From: Oxalicibacterium solurbis
GTDB taxonomy: Bacteria; Pseudomonadota; Gammaproteobacteria; Burkholderiales; Burkholderiaceae_D
Direction of reading: 5' to 3'
Assembly: GCF_014635845.1 (NCBI RefSeq)
Contig: NZ_BMDP01000001.1
Coordinates: 1 to 64,000, forward strand
DNA length: 64,000 nucleotides
Both the position numbers and the translations under genes were made by a program. The notes below the pieces were generated by a model. That model saw only the letters and a list, made by a program, of their open reading frames with translations. It was not told where the DNA came from and made no database searches. The stretch's first letter is position 1. Every line of letters starts with the position of its first letter. This document shows, in pieces, positions 19,221 through 28,804 of the stretch.

Positions 19221-20189
19221 TCAGTTGCCCTGCCCTTGCTGGCCGCTGCTTCCGTCAGGCTTCGCCGGCGTTACCTTGCTCCAGCCGGCATCGGGATCGA
19301 AGAGGCGCATGCGGCTTGCCACCGCCGCAGTATCGGGGCCGAGGTCTTGCTCGTAGAGCTGGGCGTCATGGCTGATGATGAAACTCTTCACGCCGGTTTC
19401 GCCATAGCGTACCGGCCACGCAACCAGTGCAAAACCACTGACCATGCGCCCCTGAATCATGTAGCCGTAGGCACCGCCCGGCGCATCCTTGCCCTGCGCC
19501 GCCAGTATCCGGTAGCGATAGCCGTGATAGCCCTCGCCCTGTGTGCGGGCATCGAACAGTGCACCCAGCGGACTTGGCTGTTCGTCCCCGCTTGCGGGCC
19601 AGTACAGTCCGTCATGCTTGCCGGGCGTGCTGCGGAATTTCTGCGCATACTGCAATACGCCGTCCGGCGTACGCGGGACGCTCGCGTATTCCTTCTGCGC
19701 ATCGTAATAGGCGAGTACCGACTGCATCGCGTTCAGTTCGTTGCGGCCGATACGCCGCGTGCGCATTTCGTCGCGCCCTGCTTTCGGATCGAATTGCCAG
19801 CCGTTGCCATGCCGGACGATGGGAATCGGCAGCGTCCAGCCCTCCTCTCCCACTTGCAGCCAGGCCTTGCCGGGCTTTTCTTCCACGATCCTGTGCGATT
19901 CGGCCCATGCTGCGAGGAAGACGTTGATGTCGTCACGATCGATATCCTGCGTCGGAACAAAGCGTTTCCAGTCTTTGCCGAGCACGGTCTGGAGACGATC
20001 CATATCGTTGCTCATGATCGTCTCGGTGAAGGTGTCGGCCGCCGTTTCGGCGGATGGATAGGTTTGTTGCGCCCCGGCCGGGAACGCCATCAGCATCAAC
20101 AGCACGCCGGCCGTCATCAGCAATGCGGTGAATGGCTGGAACCGGTCATGCCGCAGTGCGGCCTTTTGAATAGTCGTATCGATTCTCAT
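19221..20189 (-). CDS. DUF2950 family exported protein
   Basis: A 322-residue exported protein with a long signal segment (about residues 20-41, ending AGAQQ). Hallmarks of DUF2950 are seen: FVPTQDIDRDDINVFLAAW, GNGWQFDPKAGRDEMRTRRI, ELNAMQSVLAYYDAQKEYA, and the C-terminal GYMIQGRMVSGFALVAWPVRYG. Function of the family is unknown. It starts 11 bp after the DUF3300 stop and the two are almost certainly co-transcribed; DUF2950 and DUF3300 genes are frequent neighbours in other genomes (recalled, not searched). Confidence 0.88.
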   Translation of the reverse strand: MRIDTTIQKAALRHDRFQPFTALLMTAGVLLMLMAFPAGAQQTYPSAETAADTFTETIMSNDMDRLQTVLGKDWKRFVPTQDIDRDDINVFLAAWAESHRIVEEKPGKAWLQVGEEGWTLPIPIVRHGNGWQFDPKAGRDEMRTRRIGRNELNAMQSVLAYYDAQKEYASVPRTPDGVLQYAQKFRSTPGKHDGLYWPASGDEQPSPLGALFDARTQGEGYHGYRYRILAAQGKDAPGGAYGYMIQGRMVSGFALVAWPVRYGETGVKSFIISHDAQLYEQDLGPDTAAVASRMRLFDPDAGWSKVTPAKPDGSSGQQGQGN

Positions 20190-20200
20190 GCTCGCCGCTC

Positions 20201-21451
20201 CTAACGATGACGTCCGAATCCGCCGGCACGCGCGCCGCCTCTGCTCATTCCGCCGCCGCGCTGCGCCATCGACGCGCGGCTGGCATTGCCGCGATCGATC
20301 TGCTGGCGCATCTGGCGGCCGTTGCCGGCGCCGTGCAAGGCGTTGTCACCGGCTCCACGCATCTGCCCTTGCGATCGCACCGAATTGCCGGTCCGGTTGC
20401 GGCCGGTATCGCGTGCCGCATTCTGTGCAAGCTCGCGGGCTTTCGGATCGTTTTGCAGCTGCGCCCGCTCTCTTGCAGGATCCATGCCGCGCTGCTGCAG
20501 CGCGCCTTGCGCCTGCCGGCGCTGGGCGTCGCGCGCCTGGTCGCGTCCGCGGAAATCCGCGCGCTGGCTGGCGCCGGGTACGCTCTTTCCGTACTTCTGC
20601 CGGCTGGCCTGATCGCGGTAAGGCACACCGCGCCGGTTGGCGCTGTTGTGCTGGAACTTGGTCTGGTTGGCGCTGATCTTGTTGTGGACGTTGATGTTGT
20701 TGTACTTGTTGACGTTGATATCGATATCGCCGTGATGCCAGTCGCAATCGCTCCACAGCGATGCGACGATACCGACGCCGATACCGAACGCAATGCCCGA
20801 CGCCAGTGCCGCACCCGGATAGTAGGCAGGCGGCGGCGGGAAGTAGTACGGCGGATAGGCAGGATACGGCCACGCTCCGTAGACGACCGTCGGGTTGTAG
20901 GTCGGAACGTAGACGACTTCGGGATTGGCCGGCTCGATCTTGATCACCTGCGTGCTTTGCGACTGATCGACCACGACTTTCTGCTGCTCGCTGGATTTCA
21001 GGTTGCCGGCCTTCTGCGCCTGCGCGCGCAGGCGCTGGGCGGAATCCAGCACATCCTTCGACGAGGCAAGGAAGGCATCGCCCAGCTTTTGCACCCAGTC
21101 CGGCTTTTCACCCATCATCTGCAGCACCTGAGGAAACGCGACGATTGCCTTCACGCTCGGATCCCATTGCTGGCTGTCGACCGCCTTGACGGCATCGTCG
21201 CCTTTCATGCTCGAATGGGACTTGGACCATTTGGCGGCATCGGCCACATCGGCCGGATAGGTGGATGCCATCAACACCTGCGATAACAACGTATCGGGAT
21301 ACAGCGCAATCGGTGCCACCAGCTGATCGATCTGTTCCCTGGAGAACGGTTGCGATTCCTGCGCCGGCGCCATGACGGGAACGAGCGTGATCGTCAGCAT
21401 CGTGATGCCCGTTATGGCAATACGCAGGATGTTCAATACGGAATTACGCAT
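20201..21451 (-). CDS. DUF3300 family exported protein
   Basis: A 416-residue exported protein. After a signal (ending MAPAQE) comes the DUF3300 domain (about 35-270) with the highly typical stretch LVAPIALYPDTLLSQVLMA, then KAIVAFPQVLQMM and EVVYVPTYNPTVVYG followed by a Pro/Tyr-rich region. The tail from about residue 245 is an Arg/Gln/Gly/Asn-rich low-complexity segment (repeated QRG, RGG-like units), probably disordered and nucleic-acid or surface binding. The ATG at 21451 has a GGGAGG ribosome binding site. Function is unknown; the gene is paired with DUF2950. Confidence 0.88.
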   Translation of the reverse strand: MRNSVLNILRIAITGITMLTITLVPVMAPAQESQPFSREQIDQLVAPIALYPDTLLSQVLMASTYPADVADAAKWSKSHSSMKGDDAVKAVDSQQWDPSVKAIVAFPQVLQMMGEKPDWVQKLGDAFLASSKDVLDSAQRLRAQAQKAGNLKSSEQQKVVVDQSQSTQVIKIEPANPEVVYVPTYNPTVVYGAWPYPAYPPYYFPPPPAYYPGAALASGIAFGIGVGIVASLWSDCDWHHGDIDINVNKYNNINVHNKISANQTKFQHNSANRRGVPYRDQASRQKYGKSVPGASQRADFRGRDQARDAQRRQAQGALQQRGMDPARERAQLQNDPKARELAQNAARDTGRNRTGNSVRSQGQMRGAGDNALHGAGNGRQMRQQIDRGNASRASMAQRGGGMSRGGARAGGFGRHR

Positions 21452-21640
21452 GACGCCTCCCTGTTTGAAAAGCAGGTCGCAATAACCGGCAAACCGAATC
21501 CGCCCGCATCGCCTTGCTGTCGGCAAAGCCTGCGCCGTCGACAAGCTGCAGGAAATGTCCATCGGCCCGATCGCTTGTTTTCTGCATGAACCTGTTCAGC
21601 ATGAGTCGGCCTCCGTTCAAGTCCATATCCGCGATGATGC

Positions 21641-22651
21641 TTACTGCGATCCGAGCGGGATCAGCAACGAGACCCAGAGATTCCATCCCTCGGGACGGTT
21701 CTCTGCATCGAATTCGTAATAACCCTTGAGATTGACGTACCACTTCGCCTTGTCGACTGCGAAGAAATGGCCGATCTGCGGGCCGATTGCCGTGACACTG
21801 GATTTGTAGTCGCCCAGCCGCGCGCCGGAGCCGCTGTCGCCGCTCACCTGCTGGTAGAAATAGCCGACCAGGCCGACGTGCGTGCTTTCGGAAATGAAGC
21901 GTGAAGCGCCCCAATCCAGGTGGGCATCCACGCCGTTCTGGTAATCGGTATCGTCATTCTCGAAGTTGTAGGTAAAGCCGAGTACGGCCGAGAATTCGTT
22001 CTTCTTGTCGAAATAGGTGTATCCGCCACCACCGTCCAGGGACCAGTGATTGGTGCCGGGATTGATCAACCGCTCTTCCTTGTAGGCCCCGATCGGCGTG
22101 CCCAGCATGGTGTAGGCCATATAGTTGTGCACGCCCTTGTTCCATTTGACGATGCCCTGCGTATACAGATCGCTTCCTGCGGTGACGCTGTCGCTCTCCG
22201 AGCCTGACAGCGTTCCGCCGCGCGGCCCGGTCAACGTCGCATCGATGCCGGCATCCATCGACATGAGTGCACCGCCAACGCCGAGCGAAGCCTGCCCGCC
22301 CAGGAACGGTTTTTCGAACACATACGTCGGCAGCAGGAACAGCATGTCGACTTTCGCATCGAGGCCGGCTGTGATGCGCCCTCCGCGCTGAGTCGTCTTG
22401 TTGGCGCTCTGGTTGGCGGAGGCGTGGTAATACATCATCGGCAGCGACCAGCCGGGTGCGGATGGCAAGGCTGCAAAACTGCCGAACTGGCCTGGCAGCC
22501 AGAAACTGGTGCCGCCCTCGTCCGCCCATGCCACAGGTGCCATGGGCGCAGTCGCCATGCTGATCGCAGCCAGGGCAACCACAGCCTTGCCCATTCGATG
22601 CCGCAAGGAAAACGTCTGTACGCATTCCGCCATGACGAACGTATTCTCCAT
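21641..22651 (-). CDS. MetA-pathway phenol-degradation-type outer-membrane protein
   Basis: A 336-residue outer-membrane barrel candidate. The signal ends near VAWADE (about residue 44) and the mature start EGGTSFWLPGQFGSFAALP is characteristic of the Phenol_MetA_deg family (transporter-like barrels linked to uptake of aromatic or hydrophobic compounds). The end WNLWVSLLIPLGSQ fits a last beta strand. Starts at 22651 or 22633 are both possible. The neighbouring second HAD gene and the DUF3300/DUF2950 pair lie on the same strand. The substrate is not predictable. Confidence 0.82.
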   Translation of the reverse strand: MENTFVMAECVQTFSLRHRMGKAVVALAAISMATAPMAPVAWADEGGTSFWLPGQFGSFAALPSAPGWSLPMMYYHASANQSANKTTQRGGRITAGLDAKVDMLFLLPTYVFEKPFLGGQASLGVGGALMSMDAGIDATLTGPRGGTLSGSESDSVTAGSDLYTQGIVKWNKGVHNYMAYTMLGTPIGAYKEERLINPGTNHWSLDGGGGYTYFDKKNEFSAVLGFTYNFENDDTDYQNGVDAHLDWGASRFISESTHVGLVGYFYQQVSGDSGSGARLGDYKSSVTAIGPQIGHFFAVDKAKWYVNLKGYYEFDAENRPEGWNLWVSLLIPLGSQ

Positions 22652-22818
22652 TAAGCCGTGACTGCCAGATTATTCAAAAAGCCACACTGGCCATATCGGG
22701 CGCGCGGGCAATGCCGGATGCCCTTTGGGGCAAGGGAAAAGCTCGTGCAAATTCGCCGAAATCCTTCCTGTTCTTGCCGTGCCAGATATTGCGAGATGAT
22801 TGGATATGGCACATCACG

Positions 22819-23838
22819 TCATTCGAAGCGATAGATGCGCGACCAGTCGCGAGCCATATCGACGACCGTCCAGCCTTTCGCGTACGCTTCGTCCAGCGCC
22901 TTGTCCAGGAGGCCGATCGGCGAACCGCGGTCGTATGCCCATTCGCGCTGCCGATCGGTATGGTGGATCAGGCCCAGCAGGCGTGCGCCCTTTCCGCCGG
23001 CAGTCCATTGCAGCATCTGCAGATCGCCGTCGGAATTGCCGAATGCGGCGATGGGGCGTTGTCCGATATTGCGATAGATGCCCACCGGCTTGCCTGCGCC
23101 ATCGTCGATGAAATCCAGCTTCGGCAAACGGTTCAGCACCGGTTGACCATCCTTCATGGCGAATTCGACCTTGATGGAAGACCCGATCACATGTTCCGGC
23201 GGAATGTCGTATGCATGCCTGGCCCAGGCACGCATGAATTCGATGCCGCCGCCGGAAACGATGAAATTCTTGAACCAGTTTGCCTTGAAATACGCCAGCA
23301 ATTCGCGCATAGGCTGATACACCAGATCGGTATAGGGGCGATTGAAGCGTGGATGGCGTGCGAAATGGATCCAGTCATCGATCTTCCTGCCGTACTCTTC
23401 GGTGGTCATGCCGGCATTGGCGACGGCGAGCAGTTCGAGAGCAGGCTTCACGCCCTGTTTCACGATGGCGTTCACATCGCCCGTCATCAGTGCGTTGAAT
23501 ACCGGATCGTTTTTCCACTCCGGATGCCGAGGCGACGCCTCCTTCAACTGGGCAATCATGAAATACAGCTGAAAATAAAGCGGCTGTTCGCTCCACAGCG
23601 TGCCGTCGTTATCGAACACCGCAATGCGGTTTTCCGGTTCGACATATTCCTTGCTTTCGGTATTGGTGACGGTACCGACGAAATCCATGATCGCCTTTTT
23701 AGCCGTGCCATTGCGCCACGACGGCAGAGGATCATGGGGCGCCGCCTGTGCAAACGGCAACGTGGTGGCCAATGGTGCTGCAGCGGCAGCCAGCATGAAT
23801 CGCCGCCGTCCGATCAGAAGTTTTCCCGGCTTTTCCAT
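22819..23838 (-). CDS. exported HAD-family phosphatase (paralogue 2, Tat signal)
   Basis: A 339-residue HAD hydrolase closely related to the protein at 11535-12548. The export signal differs: a twin-arginine motif (GRRRFMLAAAAAP, residues 10-22) replaces a Sec signal. The nucleophile loop FDNDGTLW (Asp76, Asp78), SGGGIEFMRAW and GNSDGDLQML are intact. The ATG at 23838 has a strong AGGAGG site; a longer frame to 24066 overlaps the next gene and is not credible. Use of Tat implies folding or cofactor loading in the cytoplasm. Substrate unknown. Confidence 0.87.
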   Translation of the reverse strand: MEKPGKLLIGRRRFMLAAAAAPLATTLPFAQAAPHDPLPSWRNGTAKKAIMDFVGTVTNTESKEYVEPENRIAVFDNDGTLWSEQPLYFQLYFMIAQLKEASPRHPEWKNDPVFNALMTGDVNAIVKQGVKPALELLAVANAGMTTEEYGRKIDDWIHFARHPRFNRPYTDLVYQPMRELLAYFKANWFKNFIVSGGGIEFMRAWARHAYDIPPEHVIGSSIKVEFAMKDGQPVLNRLPKLDFIDDGAGKPVGIYRNIGQRPIAAFGNSDGDLQMLQWTAGGKGARLLGLIHHTDRQREWAYDRGSPIGLLDKALDEAYAKGWTVVDMARDWSRIYRFE

Positions 23839-23887
23839 TTTTTTTCCTCCTTTTGCTGCACAGCCGACATTTGCCACGCCGCTTCGT

Positions 23888-24304
23888 TTATGGCTGCGTT
23901 CCCTTTTCCCTGCGTGCGATGCAATACCGTGCAATACGTGTCGCCGGCCCGCGCAGCAGCAAGTACGGCAGGAACGCCAGACAAATGACGATGACGATTG
24001 CCTCGCCGATATAGAACGTATGCAGCGTCTTGACCTGATACAGCACTTCCATCGCCATACCGGCAATGAGAATGCGTGCGGTTGCCTTGATGCCTTCGTG
24101 CAGATGCGTCTTTCGCTTGCCAGAAGTGCTCAGAATGGTCCATAGATACGGCGCCCGGCCGCTATGCGCATCCCGAATCCCATCGATGATCGCAACGACG
24201 GCCGCTGTCAGCGGCTGCAGGATGAAGCGAACGCCATAAGGGCCATTGGGGCGCGACATCAGGTCGTCCCAGAAACGCAGAAAAATGTCGTGCAGTTCGG
24301 GCAT
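23888..24304 (-). CDS. hypothetical inner-membrane protein
   Basis: A 138-residue protein with probably three membrane segments (about 28-42, 75-90 and 97-117) and polar charged loops. The N-terminus ELHDIFLRFWDDLMSRPNGP is cytoplasmic-looking and the C-terminus is basic (ARREKG). I do not recognise a named family. It precedes the Tat-exported HAD gene by about 50 bp on the same strand and may be co-transcribed. Confidence 0.65.
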   Translation of the reverse strand: MPELHDIFLRFWDDLMSRPNGPYGVRFILQPLTAAVVAIIDGIRDAHSGRAPYLWTILSTSGKRKTHLHEGIKATARILIAGMAMEVLYQVKTLHTFYIGEAIVIVICLAFLPYLLLRGPATRIARYCIARREKGTQP

Positions 24305-24386
24305 GAGAATCTCCTCGCCGGCGTGCGGTACTGCTTGATTCCAATTGGTGCGATCGGCGCAACCTGGTTCTGCTGCGCGCTTTTTG

Positions 24387-25580
24387 CTAGAAAAGAAGAT
24401 GGATCAGCTTGTCGACTACGATGTCCACGGGGATCGTCATCAATGCCACCAGCATGAACGGCAACAGGGCCGCAATCGTCATCAGCATCACGCTCTTCAG
24501 ATGCAGCGGCAGCAGATGAATATCATGGGAGCGGTCGACGATCTGGTACAGGTCGGCAGCCGCCGAAAAATCGGGCTGTTCCAGGACCTTGCTGTCGAGC
24601 GGCTGCATTCGGTTCAGCCACTTGCGCTCGAAATCCCGGCCGAAATGGTCGGCCAGTATGCCGTACTCTATCGTGCCGATTCGCCAGGCATGCAGCAGAT
24701 GCGGTGTGAAGACCAGCAGCGGCAGATTCAGCAGCACGACCACGCCGGCCGCAAAGCCAAGCGCGAAGACATACTGCGTACCCAGGCTTGCGCCATGGAG
24801 GAGGGCATTGCCGACATGCCCTGCTCCCAGCACGCCCAGTGCGCAGGCAAGCAGCGCAAAGACATGCGACGAATAACCGAGAAAGCCGAGCCCGGCAGCA
24901 CCGTCCGGATGCACGGCCACCAGCCGCAGATTCATGCGCGACATCTTCCACAAAAAACGCGTCCACACCAGCAAGCGCCACAACCAGCCGAGCATCGATG
25001 CGAGCAGCAGCGGCAGGCTGACAAGCAAGACCCACCAGCCGGCCGGCGTCATTTTCTTGAGTGCAGGATCGTAGACCCAGCCGGGCAACGCGGTGATCGA
25101 GATATGCCGATAGGCGGTCAATATCAGAACGTAGGCAGCAATAACGATGGCCGCTTCCATCCAGACTGAATTGAGAATGCGCCGGGTCGACGATGTAATG
25201 TGCGTAAACAGCGGACGATCGGCCGGCGAGACAAGGCCTGCTCGCCAGAAATTTTCTGCCAATGTGCTCAAACGCGGCAGGCAGGAAGCCTCGGCAACGG
25301 CCAGAAGTGGCAGTGCGACCAGATAGCGTGCATGGGCGTTGAAGTCGGAGAGGAATGAGTCGACCGCAGCCCAGCCATCCAGTGTGCTGAGGAGCAGGAT
25401 CGGCATCCATGTCAGCAGCACCAGGGTACCCATGCGCCCCAGCGTATTGAGTCGCATCGGTGCGGCAAGGCCGATTCGGAATTGCGTGCCTAGCAGCGGT
25501 CCGCCGACAAAAATCGGGGCGTCGCCGGCCGCAGCATGAGGCCTGGAAGTACTTCTTCCGCTTGAAGTGCTGGCAGTCAT
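24387..25580 (-). CDS. hypothetical polytopic membrane protein
   Basis: A 397-residue protein with about six to seven hydrophobic segments (about 47-66, 85-100, 136-156, 175-195, 235-255, 260-285 and 370-390) linked by loops with conserved-looking aromatics and arginines. The ATG at 25580 follows a GGAGGT site and is preferred over an upstream in-frame ATG at 25595. No transporter motif, kinase motif or cofactor site was recognised. It is upstream of the small membrane protein at 23888-24304 with an 82-bp gap. Function unknown. Confidence 0.7.
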   Translation of the reverse strand: MTASTSSGRSTSRPHAAAGDAPIFVGGPLLGTQFRIGLAAPMRLNTLGRMGTLVLLTWMPILLLSTLDGWAAVDSFLSDFNAHARYLVALPLLAVAEASCLPRLSTLAENFWRAGLVSPADRPLFTHITSSTRRILNSVWMEAAIVIAAYVLILTAYRHISITALPGWVYDPALKKMTPAGWWVLLVSLPLLLASMLGWLWRLLVWTRFLWKMSRMNLRLVAVHPDGAAGLGFLGYSSHVFALLACALGVLGAGHVGNALLHGASLGTQYVFALGFAAGVVVLLNLPLLVFTPHLLHAWRIGTIEYGILADHFGRDFERKWLNRMQPLDSKVLEQPDFSAAADLYQIVDRSHDIHLLPLHLKSVMLMTIAALLPFMLVALMTIPVDIVVDKLIHLLF

Positions 25581-25809
25581 CGGCTTGACCTCCATGCAGG
25601 AAGGTATGGGAAAAGCGGCGAACAAGCGTAACGACGATCGCGATACGGCCGTACCTGCCTGCCAGCGTTCGGTGCGAATCGGCAAGCCGCCTTCTCGCGT
25701 ATGTGCCCGACTTCCGATGCAGCAAAAGCTGCAACCATGCACAAGAAAGCGGCCCGGCCTTATTCAGGCATTGCGCTCCGCATATCGCGCGAAACGGAAC
25801 GCATTGCCT

Positions 25810-26433
25810 TTATCGCGATGGCGCAGCCTCGACGGACAAGGCCTCGCCTTCCTGCAGCAGCGCCTCTACCTGATCACCCTTCTTGACCTTGGCCAGTATC
25901 TGCTGATCGCGCACGCGCAAGGTACGCGATTCATGCACGCCGCGTAGCGTGACTGTGCCGGCCTTGCGATCGACATCCGTCACATCGGCAACGATGCGCG
26001 TATCGCGCGAGGCTGCAATGCCCGGCTTCGCGCCCAACGGGGCCAGCGTGGTCTGCTCCTTCACGGAGCGCTCGCGTATGCCTTTTCCGTCGACTTTTTT
26101 CAGAGAAAGAACCAGCGTTTCGCCTTGCCGCAGCACGATCTGATCGCCGACCTGGATCTGGTCGAAATTGCGGACCCGCTCGTCGACCGGTATCGTCACT
26201 TCATCGCCCTCTGCGCGCTTGACGGTGATTTCGCGACGTTCGCGATTGACGCCGGTAATCGTTGCGCGCCCGACCGATACTGCGGCGGCACCCAGTTTCC
26301 CCGATTGCTTGCCCACGACCATCGCACCCTCCACCGTTGCCGGGCGGTCTTGCGCAATCGCGGCCCCCTGCAGAAGGAGTAGGGACGCAGTCAGGGAAAC
26401 GGTCAGTGTCATTCCGGCGGTTCGCATAGGCAT
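25810..26433 (-). CDS. exported hypothetical protein with two beta-rich repeats
   Basis: A 207-residue exported protein with a Sec signal ending GAAIAQ (about residue 27). Two similar beta-rich units can be seen: ATITGVNRERREITVKRAEG...VGDQIVLRQGE and ADVTDVDRKAGTVTLRGVHE...KGDQVEALLQEG. Each looks like a small barrel of the DUF5666 type, where a turn follows a V-x-x-x-x-R/T-V strand pair. An AGGAG ribosome binding site precedes the ATG. Function unknown. The repeat relationship is my reading and unverified. Confidence 0.65.
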   Translation of the reverse strand: MPMRTAGMTLTVSLTASLLLLQGAAIAQDRPATVEGAMVVGKQSGKLGAAAVSVGRATITGVNRERREITVKRAEGDEVTIPVDERVRNFDQIQVGDQIVLRQGETLVLSLKKVDGKGIRERSVKEQTTLAPLGAKPGIAASRDTRIVADVTDVDRKAGTVTLRGVHESRTLRVRDQQILAKVKKGDQVEALLQEGEALSVEAAPSR

Positions 26434-26564
26434 GGCAATTCTCCTCGTTGGATAAAAATGTGCCGTCGACGGCCTTCGCCGTCTTTTCGGTATCGCCATC
26501 ATGGATGCCGACAATGCCCTTGCCCATTGGCCGATGGTGTGCTCTCGCCTGCCCTTTGAGGCAA

Positions 26565-27728
26565 TCAGAATGCCTCGCCGACATACAAATAGACGGCGTG
26601 ATCGTCCCTCGTCACCGCCACATCCAGGCTGACATTGACCTTGTAATCCTTGCTGGCCTGCCAGCGCAGACCGGCGCCGATGGACGGCAGGATCTTCTCG
26701 TCGGGAAGATCGGAGAGCGAGGAACCGATGCTGCCCATGCCGGCAAATGCCACGCCGCCCCAGCGCGGGGCAAGACGCCAGCGCATTTCCATTTGCGCAG
26801 CCAGCATTGCGCGGTCGCGGTACTGGCCGGTGGTATAGCCGCGCAAATCGTTGTTCCTGCCGTACATGCACAGATCGGAAAACGGGACGTTTCCGGAAAC
26901 GGTGCAGCCGGCTACCCGTGCGGCCAGAACCCTGTCTGCCGCCATCGGCCAGTAGCGATTCCACGAAGCGGAGAACTGCCGGAAGGAAACGTCGCTGCCC
27001 AGCCCCTCTGTATAAAAATTCAGGTTGGCCTTGGCCGACACGCCGCGCGTCGGATAGAAGTTGTCGTCGCGCGAATCGTATTCCAGCGCCGGCCCGATGG
27101 AGACGGTACGGCGCTGCAGATCTACCTCTGGAATCACTGCTCCCAGCGCCAACGCCTGCGACAAGTCGAATTTGCTGCGCAGGTACATGTTCTGGTAACG
27201 CAAGCCGAGAAACCAGTGCGTACCGACCTCATACAAGGCTTGCACGAATCCGCCGGTGCCAGTTTGCTCAAGCGGGATCGATGTGCCGCGCTCGCCGGCG
27301 TCGGCACCGATGCCATAGAACTTCAGATCGAGATTCGCATGCCCGAGGGCGGCCAGCAGGCGCAGGCGGCTGTTCATCAGGTTGGCCTGCTGCACGATGC
27401 CGGTGGCGCGGCTGTCGCCTGCCCGCATGACGCCGATGCCGCTCACCCAGGGCTGGCGGCTCTGGTTGGGGTTGTACAGTGCCAGACCTACCAGCGTCGC
27501 ACCGGAGCCGATTGCAGGATTGGATTGCGGGATGGGAAGGAAAACGTAATTTACCTTGCCGTCTTTATGGCGGGACAATTCTTCCGCATGTTCGGTGCCG
27601 TCTGTCATGTCCCGGGTCGTATCCCATGTTTCCGATTGGCCAAGACATGCGGCGGGAAACAGCAGAAAAGCCAGCGCGACAAACACGGACGCAGCGCCGT
27701 GCAGGGTGAAGGCCGCTGTCATCGCCAC
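26565..27728 (-). CDS. BamA/TamA-type surface antigen barrel protein
   Basis: A 387-residue outer-membrane protein with a signal (ending AACLGQ, about residue 31) and a C-terminal bacterial surface antigen (D15-type) barrel. The stretch EYDSRDDNFYPTRG is a typical barrel-strand signature, and NNDLRGYTTGQYRD is the loop 6-like RGY motif region (canonical VRGF/Y). No POTRA repeats precede the barrel, so it is not BamA itself but one of the short patatin-less family members. The protein ends YVGEAF, an aromatic terminus suited to BAM insertion. Function unknown. Confidence 0.82.
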   Translation of the reverse strand: MAMTAAFTLHGAASVFVALAFLLFPAACLGQSETWDTTRDMTDGTEHAEELSRHKDGKVNYVFLPIPQSNPAIGSGATLVGLALYNPNQSRQPWVSGIGVMRAGDSRATGIVQQANLMNSRLRLLAALGHANLDLKFYGIGADAGERGTSIPLEQTGTGGFVQALYEVGTHWFLGLRYQNMYLRSKFDLSQALALGAVIPEVDLQRRTVSIGPALEYDSRDDNFYPTRGVSAKANLNFYTEGLGSDVSFRQFSASWNRYWPMAADRVLAARVAGCTVSGNVPFSDLCMYGRNNDLRGYTTGQYRDRAMLAAQMEMRWRLAPRWGGVAFAGMGSIGSSLSDLPDEKILPSIGAGLRWQASKDYKVNVSLDVAVTRDDHAVYLYVGEAF

Positions 27729-28133
27729 GTTGCCGGGAATTCAGCAGAACCATGCAAGATTGCACCAACCCGGCGACCGATCCAGGGATGCACATATCGG
27801 CATCGGCACGAACAGGCGTACTGCAGCACCAGACAGAGATGGAAAGGACATGCGAACCTCGCGCAAGATGAACATGCACAGCATGAAGAAAAACGCGGAA
27901 ACGGGCATCTGTCCGTGAGGGTAGGCACAGATGCCCGCAAGGGCATGCCCGGCATCCTGCCTCCATGTGCAAAACCTGTTGCCCCTTCGGCCAATAGGCA
28001 AAACCGAGGCGACCGTTCACTCTTGCGGTGCGATCCATCGATATCGGAAGATACGGACGGAACCGCCGCTTGCATCAAGCATCACATCACGATCCGCATC
28101 ACAACGTGTATTGCAACTTCTCGGAGCATTGGC
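27729..28133. other. 405-bp intergenic region between divergent genes
   Basis: No credible gene was found. The region separates the minus-strand barrel gene from the plus-strand receiver gene and so must hold both promoters. Its clearest structure is the 11-bp hairpin listed separately. Confidence 0.6.
27902..27937. repeat. 11-bp perfect inverted repeat
   Basis: CGGGCATCTGT (27902-27912) pairs with ACAGATGCCCG (27927-27937) around a 14-base loop. There is no T run on either side, so it is not a simple terminator. It could be an operator or a structured leader. Confidence 0.6.
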
Positions 28134-28517
28134 ATGACAGAGTCCGACAAGTCATGGCGCATTGCAGTCGTCGAAGATGACGATGGCTTGCGTGCCGCGA
28201 TTCTGCGCATGCTCGCCGCTTGCGGCTGGGAAGGAAGCGGTTTTCCAGCCGCGGAAGACTTTCTCGGCTCGGAGGCGCGGCATCAGGCCGACTGCATGGT
28301 GCTGGATCTCTATCTGCCCGGCATATCGGGTTTTGCACTGTTGGAAAAAATCCGCAAGCAAGACATACAAACGCCGGCCATTCTGATTACCGCGCAGGAC
28401 GATGCAAGAATCGGCAAACGCGTGGAACAGGCCGGAGCAAGCTATTTGCAAAAACCGTTCAGCGGCGACCTGCTGGCAGCGACGATCCGCATGTGCATGC
28501 ATGCACAGCGTAAATGA
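28134..28517 (+). CDS. stand-alone CheY-like response regulator receiver
   Basis: A 127-residue single receiver domain with no output domain. The acidic pocket is EDD (14-16), the phospho-acceptor is Asp58 in VLDLYLPG, and the conserved lysine is Lys107 in QKPF. A GGAG ribosome binding site lies before the ATG at 28134. It precedes a FixJ-type regulator and a sensor kinase on the same strand, so it is likely a phosphate sink or intermediate of that pathway. Partner assignment is by position only. Confidence 0.88.
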   Translation: MTESDKSWRIAVVEDDDGLRAAILRMLAACGWEGSGFPAAEDFLGSEARHQADCMVLDLYLPGISGFALLEKIRKQDIQTPAILITAQDDARIGKRVEQAGASYLQKPFSGDLLAATIRMCMHAQRK

Positions 28518-28587
28518 TGCAATGCATGGGATTGGTTCGGTGCATACACAGTCAATACCGCATCATCAAACAGCGTTCTTTGCGCTC

Positions 28588-28607
28588 GTGTAGGAATTGA
28601 CTTACAC
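28588..28607. promoter_or_regulatory. inverted repeat upstream of the FixJ-type regulator
   Basis: GTGTA and TACAC arms are separated by 10 bp (28588-28607), inside the 287-bp gap between the two regulator genes. Its geometry suits a dimeric DNA-binding protein such as the FixJ-type regulator itself. Unproven. Confidence 0.3.
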
Positions 28608-28804
28608 AACCACTCCGCATCACATTTTCCCTCTGAAAAATGTAAAAAAGTGTTGCAAGCGGCAAGTTTCAAATTTAGTATTTCCATTCACCAAGGTCGT
28701 CCCGGCAACATGGTTTGCGTTGCCAATGACCATTGTCGAACGGATGTTTGCCCGGACGACAATGAATATCCGGTTATCTGCAGTCAGTTGGCATGGAGAA
28801 TGTC

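Noticed and set aside
26448-28517. Single 689-codon plus-strand protein ending in a receiver
   Set aside because: Its first ~560 codons are antisense to the exported barrel gene and intergenic DNA; only the last 127 codons form a real receiver with its own ribosome binding site.
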